A stretch of 17,537 nt of DNA from Candidatus Iainarchaeum sp. (GCA_028711485.1 JAQTSF010000005.1:1-17537), one strand, 5' to 3'; shown: positions 1-9,965, counted from the first letter of the stretch. The notes: generated by a model not told the origin, from the sequence alone. Made by a program: numbers and translations.

Positions 1-579
1 ATTTCCATAGATCTGATCTTTTTTATTGCTTACTTCATTTGAAAAATGCGATTCTATATGCACTGAAGTACACAGTTTCTGCTCATCGCATTTTTCAAAT
101 ATTTGCACTCTGTGCAAATCTTTTATAAAATTAATATCTGAATAATCAAAATTTAATTTTTCTATTATCTTATTCACATCTGGTTCCTTTTGAGTATAAA
201 CTTCCAAATATGCAGATATAACCCCATGATTTCTTATTTTTCTTACGAGTGCTCGAGTATCTACATCCTTTATTCCGGATACTTCCTCTTTTTCTAAATA
301 TTTATCAATACCCGAATCATTATCTAACTCTTTCACAACAAATCCATAAACTTGTACGTTATTACTTTCTTTTCTTTTTTCATTTAATCCATAATTACCT
401 ATGAGTGGATAAGACATGGTCACTATTTGTCCTGCATAGCTTGGATCTGTAAGCGTTTCCTGATATCCCTGCATCGAAGTGTTAAATACAAGTTCCCCCA
501 TTATGCTTTTTACTGCTCCAAATCCTTTTCCATGAAATACACTTCCATCCTTTAGAACTAAAATTGCTTTTTTATCCAT
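1..579 (-). CDS. carA: Carbamoyl-phosphate synthase small (glutaminase) subunit, 3' part outside window
   Basis: Only the first 193 codons are present; the reading frame is open to the left edge. CarA hydrolyses glutamine and passes ammonia to CarB for carbamoyl phosphate, the precursor of pyrimidines and arginine. The visible part is the CarA N-terminal domain: it begins MDKKAILVLKDGSVFHGKGF, continues with the family pattern GELVFNTSMQGYQETLTDPSYAGQIV and TMSYPLIGNYG, and later has a segment close to the usual GIxGIDTRALVRxIRxxG. The stretch between VVKEL and that segment looks shorter than in common bacterial CarA, without a clear PSN(W/F) element. The glutaminase domain with its catalytic Cys and His lies outside. 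The ATG (577-579) overlaps the last 8 bases of carB, which implies translational coupling. Identification is secure. Confidence 0.95.
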   Translation of the reverse strand, partial: MDKKAILVLKDGSVFHGKGFGAVKSIMGELVFNTSMQGYQETLTDPSYAGQIVTMSYPLIGNYGLNEKRKESNNVQVYGFVVKELDNDSGIDKYLEKEEVSGIKDVDTRALVRKIRNHGVISAYLEVYTQKEPDVNKIIEKLNFDYSDINFIKDLHRVQIFEKCDEQKLCTSVHIESHFSNEVSNKKDQIYGN

Positions 580-3500
580 ATTCCCAAAACCTTTTAATTT
601 CAAATTCATCATTCCTGCATTTCTCTAAAGAGTCCACAAATTCTACAGCTGTTCTTATATTTGTTATGCAGGGAATATTTTTTTCTATACTTTTTCTTCT
701 TATTTTGAATCCATCACTATATGCACTTTCTTTTTCCTCAGGAGTATTTATTACCAGATCAACTTTTCTATTAGAAATTACATCCAAAATATTATTTTCT
801 TCATTTCCCCCTATTTTACTTACTAATATTACGTTTGCAACATTCCTAATTTCTAATCCTGTACCTGGAGTTGCATAAACTGTAAATCCCAATTTTGTTA
901 ATTTTTCAGCAAGTTCTTTTCCGATTACTCTATCCTCTTTTTTTAATGTAATCAAAACAGAACCGTTTTTAGGAAGAGCAATTCCGCTTGCTTTTAGTGC
1001 TTTATAATAAGCGGTTTCAAAATCTTCACCCAAACCCATAGTTTCTCCAGTACTTTTCATTTCAGGACCTAGAAGTATATCCCCTCCGGGAAGTTTTAAG
1101 AATGGAAAAACAACACTTTTTACTGCATAGTGCTTTATTTTTTTTTCTTTTATTTTTATTTTTTCATCAAACATTGCTTCGATTCCATATTTAACCAATG
1201 GAATATCTATTGCTTTACTTAGGAATGGAATTGTTCTGCTTGCACGGGGATTTGCCTCAAGTATATATATTTCATTATCCTTTACTGCATATTGCATATT
1301 AAGAAAACCTTTGATTTTCAGTGCGCGTGCAATTTCATTTGTATGCTTTTTTATTTTTTCAGAAATTTTATAAGGAAGATTTATTGAAGGAATTACGATG
1401 TTTGCATCTCCTGAGTGGACCCCTGCAAGTTCAATATGTTCCATAACTCCTCCTATTAATACATTTTCAGAATCAGAAACTGCATCTACTTCACATTCAA
1501 TTGCATTTTCCAAATATTTATCAATAAGAACAGGTTTTTCATCGCTTACTTCAACCGCTTCTTCTATATATTTTTCAAGTTCTTCATTGGAAAATACGAT
1601 CTGCATTCCTCTTCCGGCTATTACATAACTTGGTCTCACTATTATGGGAAATCCTAATTTTTCAGCAGCAGCTATTGCTTCATTCTTACTTTGTACAGTT
1701 ATACTTTCAGGTTGCTTTATTCCTAATTTTTCCACAAGTTCTTTGAATTTTTTCCTATCCTCTGCAGCATCAATTCCTTCAAATCCTGTCCCGAGTATTT
1801 TTACTCCCTTCTCTTTCAATTTTTTAGCAATGTTTAAACTAGTCTGCCCACCCAATTGAACTATAACACCTAACAGGTTTCCATCATCCTCATTTTCAAT
1901 TATGTTCATTACATTTTCGTAATTTATCGGTTCAAAATACAATCTATCACTTGAATCAAAATCAGTACTTACTGTTTCCGGATTATTATTTACCATTATA
2001 GATTTAATTCCAAGTTCCTTAAGTGCTTTTGCAGCGTGGGAACAGCAATAGTCAAATTCAATTCCCTGCCCTATTCTTATTGGTCCTGAACCTAATATTA
2101 TCGCTTTTTTACTTTTTATTGGTTTTGCTTCGTTTTCTTTTTCATAGGTTGAATAAAAATACGGAGTTACTGCTTCAAATTCTCCTGCGCAGCTGTCCAC
2201 CATTTTATAGGTTGGAACTATTCCATATTCTTTTCTGATTTCTCTTATTTCCTCCTCTTTTTTATTTTTCAATTTTGCTATTTTTTCATCTCCAAATCCT
2301 AATTTTTTCGCATTTTCCATTATTTTTTTATCAATAACCGAATTCTCAATTGTTTTTTCCATATCCATTATTTTTTTTATTTTTCTTAAAAACCATTTAT
2401 TTATTTTTGTTATTTTTTCAATTTCTTCAGTTGTTTTTCCAGATTTGAATGCCTCCAATATTGCAAATAATCGTAAATCTGTTGCAGGAAACAAGTGCTT
2501 TTCAAAATCAATATTTTTAGGAAATTTAATATCAAGACTATTTACTGCCTTTTGGAGTGCTTCTTCAAAGGTTCTTCCTATTCCCATAGTTTCTCCAGTA
2601 CTTTTCATCTGTGTTCCTAATTTCCTGTTTGAACTTGAAAATTTATCAAAAGGCCATCTTGGTATTTTAACCACGATATAATCAAGAACAGGTTCCATTG
2701 CTGCGCTTTTTTGTATTATTGGATTCAATATTTCACTTAAACTTTTACCGATTGCAATTTTTGTAGCTATTCTGGCTATGGGGTAACCTGTAGCTTTTGA
2801 TGCTAATGCAGAAGATCTCGATAATCTGGGATTTACTTCAATAACTACAAACTTATTTTCCTTTCTATTAAGGGCAAATTGAACATTACATCCACCCCTT
2901 ATATCTAATCCATTTACAATTCTAATCGAAGTATTTCTTAAAATCTGATGCTCTTCATTGCTTAGGGTTTGTGAGGGTGCAACAACAATACTCTCTCCAG
3001 TGTGTATTCCCATAGGGTCAATATTTTCCATATTGCAAATAATAATAGAATTCCCATAAGAGTCACGGATAACTTCGTATTCAAATTCCTCCCATCCAGT
3101 TATACTTTTTTCTATAAGAACTTCACAATTTAAACTAAGTTTCAATGCTTTTTCTACAATTTCAATTAGTTCCTCTTTATTTTCTGCGAACCCACCTCCC
3201 GAACCTCCAAGAGTAAAAGCAGGTCTTACTATTACCGGATAACCTATTTTTTCTGCTTTTTCACATGCAGTTTCGCAATTTTTTACTGAATAACTTTCAA
3301 GAACCGGTACTCCTAATTCCTCCATTTTTTTATTGAATTTTTCTCTGCTTTCTGCACATTCAATTGCTTCTGCATCAGTTCCGATTAAATTTACTCCATT
3401 TTCTTTTAATATTCCTAAATTCTCTAATTCCAATGCAAGATTTAATGCTGTTTGTCCACCTACAGTTGCAAGCAAACTATCTGGTTTTTCAATTTCAATT

Positions 3501-3721
3501 ATTTTCTTTATTGTTTTTACATCTAAAGGTTCTATATATACTATATTTGCTGTTTCCTTATCTGTTTGAATTGTTGCAGGATTGGAATTAACCAATATGC
3601 ATTCTAAATTCTCTTCTTTTAATGCTCTGCATGCCTGAGTTCCTGAATAATCAAATTCTGCACTCTGGCCTATCACTATTGGACCTGAACCTATAACCAG
3701 CACTCTCTCTATATTATTCAT
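572..3721 (-). CDS. carB: Carbamoyl-phosphate synthase large subunit
   Basis: CarB uses ammonia delivered by CarA, bicarbonate and two ATP to make carbamoyl phosphate. From the ATG at 3721 the protein has 1049 residues, normal for the family. It shows both homologous halves: the first opens with RVLVIGSGPIVIGQSAEFDY and the second with KAIILGSGPIRIGQGIEFDYCC. Each half has the ATP-grasp signatures (NPATIQTD and RPAFTLGGSGGG; NPETVSTD and RPSYVIAGRGM), and each carries an MKSTGE(TMG) motif. The last ~130 residues form the MGS-like allosteric domain (KLGFTVYATPGTG, then LVINTP). A GTG three codons upstream (3730) is an alternative start; the ATG has GTGGGA just ahead of it. carB precedes and overlaps carA, the reverse of the common carA-carB order. 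A TATA-like TTTAAA lies at 3759-3764. Confidence 0.97.
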   Translation of the reverse strand: MNNIERVLVIGSGPIVIGQSAEFDYSGTQACRALKEENLECILVNSNPATIQTDKETANIVYIEPLDVKTIKKIIEIEKPDSLLATVGGQTALNLALELENLGILKENGVNLIGTDAEAIECAESREKFNKKMEELGVPVLESYSVKNCETACEKAEKIGYPVIVRPAFTLGGSGGGFAENKEELIEIVEKALKLSLNCEVLIEKSITGWEEFEYEVIRDSYGNSIIICNMENIDPMGIHTGESIVVAPSQTLSNEEHQILRNTSIRIVNGLDIRGGCNVQFALNRKENKFVVIEVNPRLSRSSALASKATGYPIARIATKIAIGKSLSEILNPIIQKSAAMEPVLDYIVVKIPRWPFDKFSSSNRKLGTQMKSTGETMGIGRTFEEALQKAVNSLDIKFPKNIDFEKHLFPATDLRLFAILEAFKSGKTTEEIEKITKINKWFLRKIKKIMDMEKTIENSVIDKKIMENAKKLGFGDEKIAKLKNKKEEEIREIRKEYGIVPTYKMVDSCAGEFEAVTPYFYSTYEKENEAKPIKSKKAIILGSGPIRIGQGIEFDYCCSHAAKALKELGIKSIMVNNNPETVSTDFDSSDRLYFEPINYENVMNIIENEDDGNLLGVIVQLGGQTSLNIAKKLKEKGVKILGTGFEGIDAAEDRKKFKELVEKLGIKQPESITVQSKNEAIAAAEKLGFPIIVRPSYVIAGRGMQIVFSNEELEKYIEEAVEVSDEKPVLIDKYLENAIECEVDAVSDSENVLIGGVMEHIELAGVHSGDANIVIPSINLPYKISEKIKKHTNEIARALKIKGFLNMQYAVKDNEIYILEANPRASRTIPFLSKAIDIPLVKYGIEAMFDEKIKIKEKKIKHYAVKSVVFPFLKLPGGDILLGPEMKSTGETMGLGEDFETAYYKALKASGIALPKNGSVLITLKKEDRVIGKELAEKLTKLGFTVYATPGTGLEIRNVANVILVSKIGGNEENNILDVISNRKVDLVINTPEEKESAYSDGFKIRRKSIEKNIPCITNIRTAVEFVDSLEKCRNDEFEIKRFWEYG

Positions 3722-3755
3722 TTTTCCCACAATTAGAAATCTATATTACTTAAGA

Positions 3756-3791
3756 GAGTTTAAATGTTTTTTGTTGTATAAATATTAAAAA
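3756..3791. promoter_or_regulatory. Divergent promoter region of carB and the ACT-domain gene
   Basis: Two TATA-like boxes lie back to back. On the minus strand CATTTAAACTC (3756-3766) sits 30-40 bases ahead of the carB starts. On the plus strand TATAAATA (3777-3784) predicts a transcript starting near 3805, which would exclude the upstream TTG at 3801 and supports the ATG at 3831 for the next gene. This is inferred from archaeal promoter spacing; no regulator site is visible. Confidence 0.5.
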
Positions 3792-3830
3792 ATAACAATA
3801 TTGTTCCAAATAAAACACAGAGGCAATAGT

Positions 3831-4433
3831 ATGGATAAAGAAAATATTTCCGAACTTATATGGTTGTATGTTAAAAGAAGACCTTTTCTCAAAGAATCTT
3901 TAAGGGAACAAATAATTAATTACAGTTCTATTGCAAGAAGAATTTCTTATGAATTTTATGGTAATAACTCCAAATTCAATGCCATAAAAATGGCTCTCCA
4001 AAGAATCTCCAAAAAATTACTAATGCAGGAAGAAAATCTTGAGGAAAAAGTTTTACAAGTTCTTAAAAGTAGTTCTCTTAATATACAAACAAAAATTGCA
4101 GTTGTCATTTCAAGAGGAGAATTACCATTAACCCCAATATCCTATTCAAAAAGTAGGGAATATACAACTTATATAATTAATGAAAATCAAATTTTGAAAC
4201 TGAAAAAAGACAAAAGAGTAAAAAGTATAAAACAAAATCTTAACCTTATAACAATTGTAAGCAGTGATGAAATAGAAAATACTCCTGGAGTAGTTTCATT
4301 AATAATGAGCGTTCTTGCTTCTGAAGGGATAAATGTACAGGAGATTATTTCTTGTTATACTGATACTCTTATAGTTGTAAAAGAAGCAGATAGTTCTAAA
4401 AGTTATGAAATACTCTCCTCACTTTTGCAATAA
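3831..4433 (+). CDS. ACT-domain protein with an N-terminal winged-helix-like region
   Basis: A 200-residue soluble protein. The C-terminal ~65 residues match the ACT fold pattern: a beta strand (LNLITIVSS), then the PGVVSLIMSVLASEGINVQEI signature, then TDTLIVVKE and a final helix. ACT domains usually bind small ligands such as amino acids. The first ~75 residues are helical and basic and read like a small DNA-binding or oligomerisation domain, but no clear HTH signature can be named. The middle (EKVLQVLKSSSLNIQTKIAVVISRGELP) is unassigned. The ATG is preceded by AGAGG at 3819-3823, so it is preferred to a TTG ten codons upstream. Being divergent to carBA, it could be a ligand-responsive regulator of carbamoyl phosphate or amino-acid genes. 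That role is inference; the ACT call is fairly sure. Confidence 0.75.
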   Translation: MDKENISELIWLYVKRRPFLKESLREQIINYSSIARRISYEFYGNNSKFNAIKMALQRISKKLLMQEENLEEKVLQVLKSSSLNIQTKIAVVISRGELPLTPISYSKSREYTTYIINENQILKLKKDKRVKSIKQNLNLITIVSSDEIENTPGVVSLIMSVLASEGINVQEIISCYTDTLIVVKEADSSKSYEILSSLLQ

Positions 4434-4472
4434 AACCCATAAATATTAAAATAAATTGTGCATTAGATAATC

Positions 4473-5069
4473 ATGATTGCATTTATTCTTCTTGCTGTGA
4501 TATGTATTACTTATATTCTACAATTAATCTTCCCATCAATGCTAGGAATACCTTTGACCGAATTATTTTATTTTGATCCTTCAAGGGCTTTTTCAGAACC
4601 TTGGTTATTTATAACAAGTATTTTTCTCCACGGAAGTTTTATTCATTTATTCTTTAATGGATACGCATTATTTTTGTTTGGGAGTATTTTGGAACACAAA
4701 ATAAAAACCAAAAATTTTCTAATTTTATTTTTCCTTGCAGGTTTAATAGGGAGTATTTTTTATTTTTCAACAATTTTGCTTAATATTGCTCCAGCAATTC
4801 CTGCTCTTGGTGCAAGCGGTGCAATATTTGGAATTTTAGGTGCGCTTGCAGTATTAATGCCTGAAATGAGAATATGGTTGTGGTTTTTTCCTATGAGGAT
4901 GAAGCACGCAGCTCTTTTATGGATTGCGCTTGAATTGTTTGGAACTTTTAACACGGGGTCAGGAATTGCTTCAGCCGCACACTTAGGGGGACTTTTGTTT
5001 GGTGTTATATTTGGTTTTTATTTAAAAAATAAAGATGAAATAGATATTACTTTTTATAGAAACTACTAA
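4473..5069 (+). CDS. Rhomboid-family intramembrane serine protease
   Basis: A 198-residue, almost wholly hydrophobic protein with about six membrane segments, the minimal rhomboid core. Rhomboids cut membrane-spanning substrates within the bilayer using a Ser-His dyad. Visible catalytic features: the GASG motif with nucleophile Ser115 in a LGASGAIFGILGAL segment, the partner His170 in ASAAHLGGLLFG, and the HxxxN pair (His58, Asn62) in HLFFNGYALFLFG that forms the oxyanion environment. There is no extra cytoplasmic or zinc-finger domain. TATA-like ATAAATATT (4439-4447) lies about 26-30 bases before the ATG and no Shine-Dalgarno sequence is visible, so the mRNA is probably leaderless. The stop codon is one base from that of the convergent histone gene. 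Substrates are unknown. Confidence 0.93.
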   Translation: MIAFILLAVICITYILQLIFPSMLGIPLTELFYFDPSRAFSEPWLFITSIFLHGSFIHLFFNGYALFLFGSILEHKIKTKNFLILFFLAGLIGSIFYFSTILLNIAPAIPALGASGAIFGILGALAVLMPEMRIWLWFFPMRMKHAALLWIALELFGTFNTGSGIASAAHLGGLLFGVIFGFYLKNKDEIDITFYRNY

Positions 5070-5070
5070 T

Positions 5071-5283
5071 CTATTTCTTAACCATCTCTTTTTCTGCAAG
5101 TTTTATATCTTCATATTGTACTGTTTTTCTACCCGCATGTCGTGAAACTGTTATTGCCAACCTAGATGCCTTTATTGCAATATCCTCTAAATATTCCACA
5201 AGAGCTTCTACAGCTTCATTACTTACTCTTTCTGCACCAGATTTTCTGATTATTCTTTCTATAGGAGCCTTAGGTATTTCCAT
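5071..5283 (-). CDS. Archaeal histone (HMf/HTK-type)
   Basis: A 70-residue single histone fold, the usual size for archaeal histones, which dimerise and wrap DNA. The sequence starts MEIPKAPIERIIRKSGAERV, has the long central helix EALVEYLEDIAIKASRLA, and ends with the loop and helix RHAGRKTVQYEDIKLAEKEM; the (K/R)xAGRKT element is characteristic of DNA-contacting loop 2. There is no tail and no second fold. The gene is monocistronic and converges on the rhomboid gene with a one-base gap. A CTTTTAAAATG element (5313-5323, minus strand) is a plausible TATA box. Confidence 0.96.
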   Translation of the reverse strand: MEIPKAPIERIIRKSGAERVSNEAVEALVEYLEDIAIKASRLAITVSRHAGRKTVQYEDIKLAEKEMVKK

Positions 5284-5307
5284 TTAACCACAAATAAGCT
5301 ATATCCT

Positions 5308-5395
5308 GTTCATTTTAAAAGATTTTCGGTTAAATCAGTTCATTTTAGGTTTTTTAAGCTCTAAACAATCCTTTTTTGGTTTAAACAGCTCTAAA
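5308..5395. repeat. Short direct repeats upstream of histone and speD
   Basis: The divergent intergenic region holds two pairs of short repeats, each with a 30-bp period: GTTCATTTTA at 5308-5317 and 5338-5347, and AGCTCTAAA at 5357-5365 and 5387-5395. A looser pair is GGTTAAATCAGTTC (5328-5341) and GGTTTAAACAGCTC (5378-5391). They could be operator sites, or drift in AT-rich DNA. Confidence 0.4.
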
Positions 5396-5438
5396 TGGTT
5401 TTATTTTTGTTAAAAGGCATAAAAATGCTGGAAATAGG

Positions 5439-5446
5439 TTTTTAAA
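5439..5446 (+). promoter_or_regulatory. Probable TATA box of speD
   Basis: TTTTTAAA is centred about 26 bases before the ATG at 5469, the spacing expected if transcription begins at or next to the start codon. No Shine-Dalgarno sequence precedes that ATG, so a leaderless mRNA is likely. Confidence 0.5.
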
Positions 5447-5468
5447 CATTTTGTGTGAGAAAAAACCT

Positions 5469-5843
5469 ATGGATTTCAAAGTTGAAAATTTTGAACCCAA
5501 ACAAAAGTTGGGCATGCACATTGTGGCAGAGATTTATTTAGACAATCCAGATGTACTTAACGATGAAAAAAGAATCGTGGATGCATTAGTTGATTCTGCA
5601 GTATATGGAAATATGACTGTAATTAACGTATCTTCACATAAATTTTCTCCACACGGAGTTACTTCACTTGTTCTTCTTTCAGAATCTCATATTTCAATCC
5701 ATACTTGGCCAGAATATGGTTATGCCGCAATAGATATTTTTGCATGCGGAAAAGGAGATCCTGAAAAATCATTGGAAAAACTAAAAAGTTTATTACCTGT
5801 AAAAGATTTGAAGGTTCTAAAAATAGACCGCGGTCTTTTTTAA
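5469..5843 (+). CDS. speD: S-adenosylmethionine decarboxylase proenzyme
   Basis: A 124-residue class-1B SpeD of prokaryotic length. The enzyme cleaves itself to form a pyruvoyl cofactor and decarboxylates AdoMet to the aminopropyl donor for spermidine synthesis. The processing site is intact: LLSESHISIHTWPEYGYAAI, with cleavage expected between Glu72 and Ser73, the proton-donor His78, the WPE element and Cys93 in DIFACG. The upstream SSHKFSPHGVTSL motif is also present. A TTG six codons upstream (5451) is possible, but the TATA box at 5439-5446 favours the ATG at 5469. This is the bona fide AdoMetDC of the window, in contrast to the SpeD-like half of the fusion at 10002-11219. Two aminopropyltransferase genes follow within 6 kb. 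Confidence 0.96.
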   Translation: MDFKVENFEPKQKLGMHIVAEIYLDNPDVLNDEKRIVDALVDSAVYGNMTVINVSSHKFSPHGVTSLVLLSESHISIHTWPEYGYAAIDIFACGKGDPEKSLEKLKSLLPVKDLKVLKIDRGLF

Positions 5844-5867
5844 TTTTTTATATTTTTCTATTTTTTA

Positions 5868-6986
5868 TTAAGGATAAACAAATCCAAAAATTAAACCTGC
5901 AATACATGAATAAACAATTACGCATAAAACATATACAGCAGTTTTCTTTGTTCCTAAAATATTTTTTATTACCAGCATATTAGGAAGACTAAGAGAAGGT
6001 CCTGCAAGCAATAGTGCAAGGGCAGGTCCTGATGCCATACCTTTTGATATTAGCATTTCAAGTATAACTATCTCTGTAAGTGTTGAGAAATACATAAACA
6101 CTCCAAAAACAGAAGAAATTAAATTTCCCTGAATTGAGTTTTCTCCAACGATATCTACAACCATTTCTTCAGGAATTAATGGAGAAATAAATCCCATTAT
6201 GAATACTCCTATAAATAACATCGGAAGGATTGTTTTCGAAAAACGCCAGGTTTGTCTAAGCCATTTCTGAGCAATACCATCTTTTAATTTTATTATTGTA
6301 ATTGCAATTACCATAATAGTAAAAAGTGCTATAAGAATATATTTTGTATAAATATCTATTTGAAGTCCATTAACTATCAGTATTCCAATCATTGAACCAA
6401 AAAACAATAATAATATTTTTGAAGAAGCAATTTCTTTTTTATGTTCTTCTTTTGTCAATTCACCAGGATTTATTTTTTCCTTAAATACGAATGCCATTGT
6501 TACTCCAACTGCTATTGAAAGAATTAAGGAAGCAATAACTCTTGCAATACCAATTTCATAGCCTAATACTGAAAAAGTAAGAAATATTGCCGCTATATTT
6601 ATAGCCGGGCCTGCAAATAAAAAGGTTATTGCAGGACCTAATCCTGCTCCCCGTTTTCTTATTCCTGCAAAAAGAGGAAGGATTGTGCAGGAACAAACCG
6701 CAAGTACGATTCCTGTAAACGATGCGATTGCATAAGCTGTTTTTTTATCTGCTTCATACCCTAAATATTTCAATATTTTTTCTTTTTGTATAAATACTAC
6801 GATTGCTCCAGCAATAAATAATGCAGGAACTAAACAAGTAAGTATATGCTGTTTGGAATATTCACTTAAAAGATTTATTCCACTTAGTAAGGGATTCTCG
6901 GTTTCTTCAAAATTGTAAGGAAGAAAATAGAAAATTAGAAAAATCAAAATAATTGCTATAAAAATTATTTTATCCTTGTCTTTCAT
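5868..6986 (-). CDS. Permease of the YraQ/ArsP (DUF318) family
   Basis: A 372-residue membrane protein with about nine or ten hydrophobic segments and no signal peptide beyond the first helix (residues 7-21). It has the two-repeat layout of this family: the first repeat holds CSCTILPLFAGIRKRGAGLG (Cys98 and Cys100) followed by AITFLFAGPAINI; the second holds a TEIVILEMLISKGMASGPAL stretch followed by LLLAGPSLSLPNML. A charged loop near residues 168-190 separates the halves. Family members include ArsP, an exporter of organoarsenicals, and YraQ-type proteins of unknown substrate. The CxC pair suggests thiol or metal(loid) chemistry, but the substrate cannot be read from the sequence. It lies between speD and an aminopropyltransferase gene but on the opposite strand, so a polyamine role is not supported. 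Confidence 0.85.
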   Translation of the reverse strand: MKDKDKIIFIAIILIFLIFYFLPYNFEETENPLLSGINLLSEYSKQHILTCLVPALFIAGAIVVFIQKEKILKYLGYEADKKTAYAIASFTGIVLAVCSCTILPLFAGIRKRGAGLGPAITFLFAGPAINIAAIFLTFSVLGYEIGIARVIASLILSIAVGVTMAFVFKEKINPGELTKEEHKKEIASSKILLLFFGSMIGILIVNGLQIDIYTKYILIALFTIMVIAITIIKLKDGIAQKWLRQTWRFSKTILPMLFIGVFIMGFISPLIPEEMVVDIVGENSIQGNLISSVFGVFMYFSTLTEIVILEMLISKGMASGPALALLLAGPSLSLPNMLVIKNILGTKKTAVYVLCVIVYSCIAGLIFGFVYP

Positions 6987-7093
6987 TAAAACACGTAATT
7001 TATATTTTTCACAAACACTTTAAATGATTTCCCATTAATCTTTATTCCTCGTGTAATTTTAAAAATTTATTTATGAAAAACAGAGGTGAAATT

Positions 7094-8020
7094 ATGGAAA
7101 AATTATTTATTGAACTTACTAATAATAAAATAGGTTATTTCTTTTACATAGAAAAAATATTTGAAAAGCAATCCAAATTTCAAAATATTTTGGTTGCAAA
7201 TACTAACTATTTCGGAAAATGTTTATTTTTGGACAATGTTCCACAATTTTCTGAAAAAGACGAATTTATCTATCACGAGTCAATAGTTCAACCAGCAGTT
7301 CATTTACATACAAATCCAAAAAAAGTTTTAATTCTTGGAGGTGGAGATTGTCTTTCTGCAAGAGAATTCTTTAAACACGATAATATAGAAAAAGTTGTTT
7401 TAATCGATATTGATCCAGAAGTGGTCGAAATATCAAAAAAATATTTTTCACACCTTGCTCAGGGAGCTTATGAAGACCCAAGGCTTGAAATTCATTCTCA
7501 AGATGCGTATAATTATGTTAAAACAACCGAAGAAAAATTTGACATAATTGTAATGGATCTTACCGATCCCGGCCAGCCAATAGGAAAATCTTTTTATTGC
7601 AATGAATTTTTTATAATGTGCAAAAGAATAATGAATGAAGGAGCAATTTTTGTTACCCACGGTTCAAGCATGTCTGTATCTTTTCCAACTGCTACAAAAG
7701 TTTTTTCTTCTTTTAAAAAATCTTTTAAATATTCAGAAATGTTTACTTCCTCTTTTATTAACAGTTACAATTCTCCAATAGGTTTTCTTTTAGGTCATGA
7801 TTCTGAAATAATAACTGATATAGATAAAATAGAATCAAGATATTTAAAAGTAAAAAATAAACTTAAATATTATAGTCCAAAAATGCACAGAGTAATGTTC
7901 CATAGACCAAAATGGCTTTCTGATGAAATAAAAAGTGCTCAGCCGTTACCTGAAAACTATACTGAAGTTCAGAAATCTAAATTTTTAGAATCTGATTTTT
8001 TATCTTTTTTTGATGAATAA
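7094..8020 (+). CDS. Divergent aminopropyltransferase (spermidine/spermine synthase family)
   Basis: A 308-residue SpeE-family protein. These enzymes transfer the aminopropyl group of decarboxylated AdoMet to a di- or polyamine. The N-terminal beta domain contains LDNVPQFSEKDEFIYHES with the conserved YHE (60-62). The Rossmann domain has ILGGGDCLSAREF (82-92), where the second Gly of the usual GGGDGG is Cys, followed by LIDIDPEVVEISKKYF. The catalytic loop reads MDLTDPGQPIGKSFY (Asp155, Asp158) rather than the DSxDPxGPA of spermidine synthases; the DL(x)DP form followed by KSFY recalls thermospermine/spermine-type synthases. The ATG at 7094 follows GAGGTGA (7083-7089) and is preferred to the upstream ATG at 7073. 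It probably extends a polyamine other than putrescine, which is inference. It converges on the 16S gene. Confidence 0.85.
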   Translation: MEKLFIELTNNKIGYFFYIEKIFEKQSKFQNILVANTNYFGKCLFLDNVPQFSEKDEFIYHESIVQPAVHLHTNPKKVLILGGGDCLSAREFFKHDNIEKVVLIDIDPEVVEISKKYFSHLAQGAYEDPRLEIHSQDAYNYVKTTEEKFDIIVMDLTDPGQPIGKSFYCNEFFIMCKRIMNEGAIFVTHGSSMSVSFPTATKVFSSFKKSFKYSEMFTSSFINSYNSPIGFLLGHDSEIITDIDKIESRYLKVKNKLKYYSPKMHRVMFHRPKWLSDEIKSAQPLPENYTEVQKSKFLESDFLSFFDE

Positions 8021-8028
8021 TTACTTAT

Positions 8029-8053
8029 AATTTTTTAATCTAAATAAAAAATT
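8029..8053. terminator. AT-rich hairpin between speE-like gene and 16S rRNA
   Basis: AATTTTTTA (8029-8037) and TAAAAAATT (8045-8053) form a perfect 9-bp stem with a 7-nt loop. It lies between two converging transcription units and would present T-runs on either strand, so it may end both. Confidence 0.45.
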
Positions 8054-8065
8054 AGAAAGTTCTTC

Positions 8066-8100
8066 TGACGCTTCAAAAATGTTCTTGAGAATAAAACTTG
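8066..8100 (-). other. 3' arm of the 16S rRNA processing stem
   Basis: Read on the minus strand, this trailer pairs with the 16S leader at 9805-9840. The matching parts are TGACGCTTC (8066-8074) against TGATGCTTC, and TTGAGAATAAAACTTG (8085-8100) against TTGAGAGTAGAACGTG, with a TGTT/AACA helix between them flanked by unpaired A/U. This is the long flanking helix with a bulge-helix-bulge-like centre from which archaeal 16S rRNA is excised by the splicing endonuclease. Confidence 0.75.
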
Positions 8101-8135
8101 TTCTCGCATTCCGATTTTCCAAAAAATTTTATTTT

Positions 8136-9768
<1,633 letters not shown>

Positions 9769-9804
9769 TGGAATACTATCCTATATTAGGAATTGATTGA
9801 GTTG

Positions 9805-9840
9805 CACGTTCTACTCTCAATTTAAACATTTGAAGCATCA
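9805..9840 (-). other. 5' arm of the 16S rRNA processing stem
   Basis: This leader segment, about 40 nt before the mature 5' end, is the near-perfect complement of the trailer arm at 8066-8100. A 4-bp central helix with unpaired A/U on both sides lies between two longer helices. The differences between the arms are mostly pairs that remain allowed (G-U), which supports a functional RNA helix. Confidence 0.75.
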
Positions 9841-9965
9841 GTCGAATCTACAAGTATAGATTTCCATATTCCTCTCGAAACATAATTTCGATTGGTTATC
9901 TTGAACAGATAAATATTCAAGCAATAATTTCCTCTATAATAAGAGGTAAGCAATACATATGTTAC

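Noticed and set aside
564..3591. Several plus-strand frames opposite carB
   Set aside because: They are antisense shadows of a conserved gene and lack family motifs or ribosome sites.
5868..6986. Polyamine transporter role for the permease
   Set aside because: The sequence belongs to the YraQ/ArsP group, and being near speD on the other strand is not evidence of substrate.
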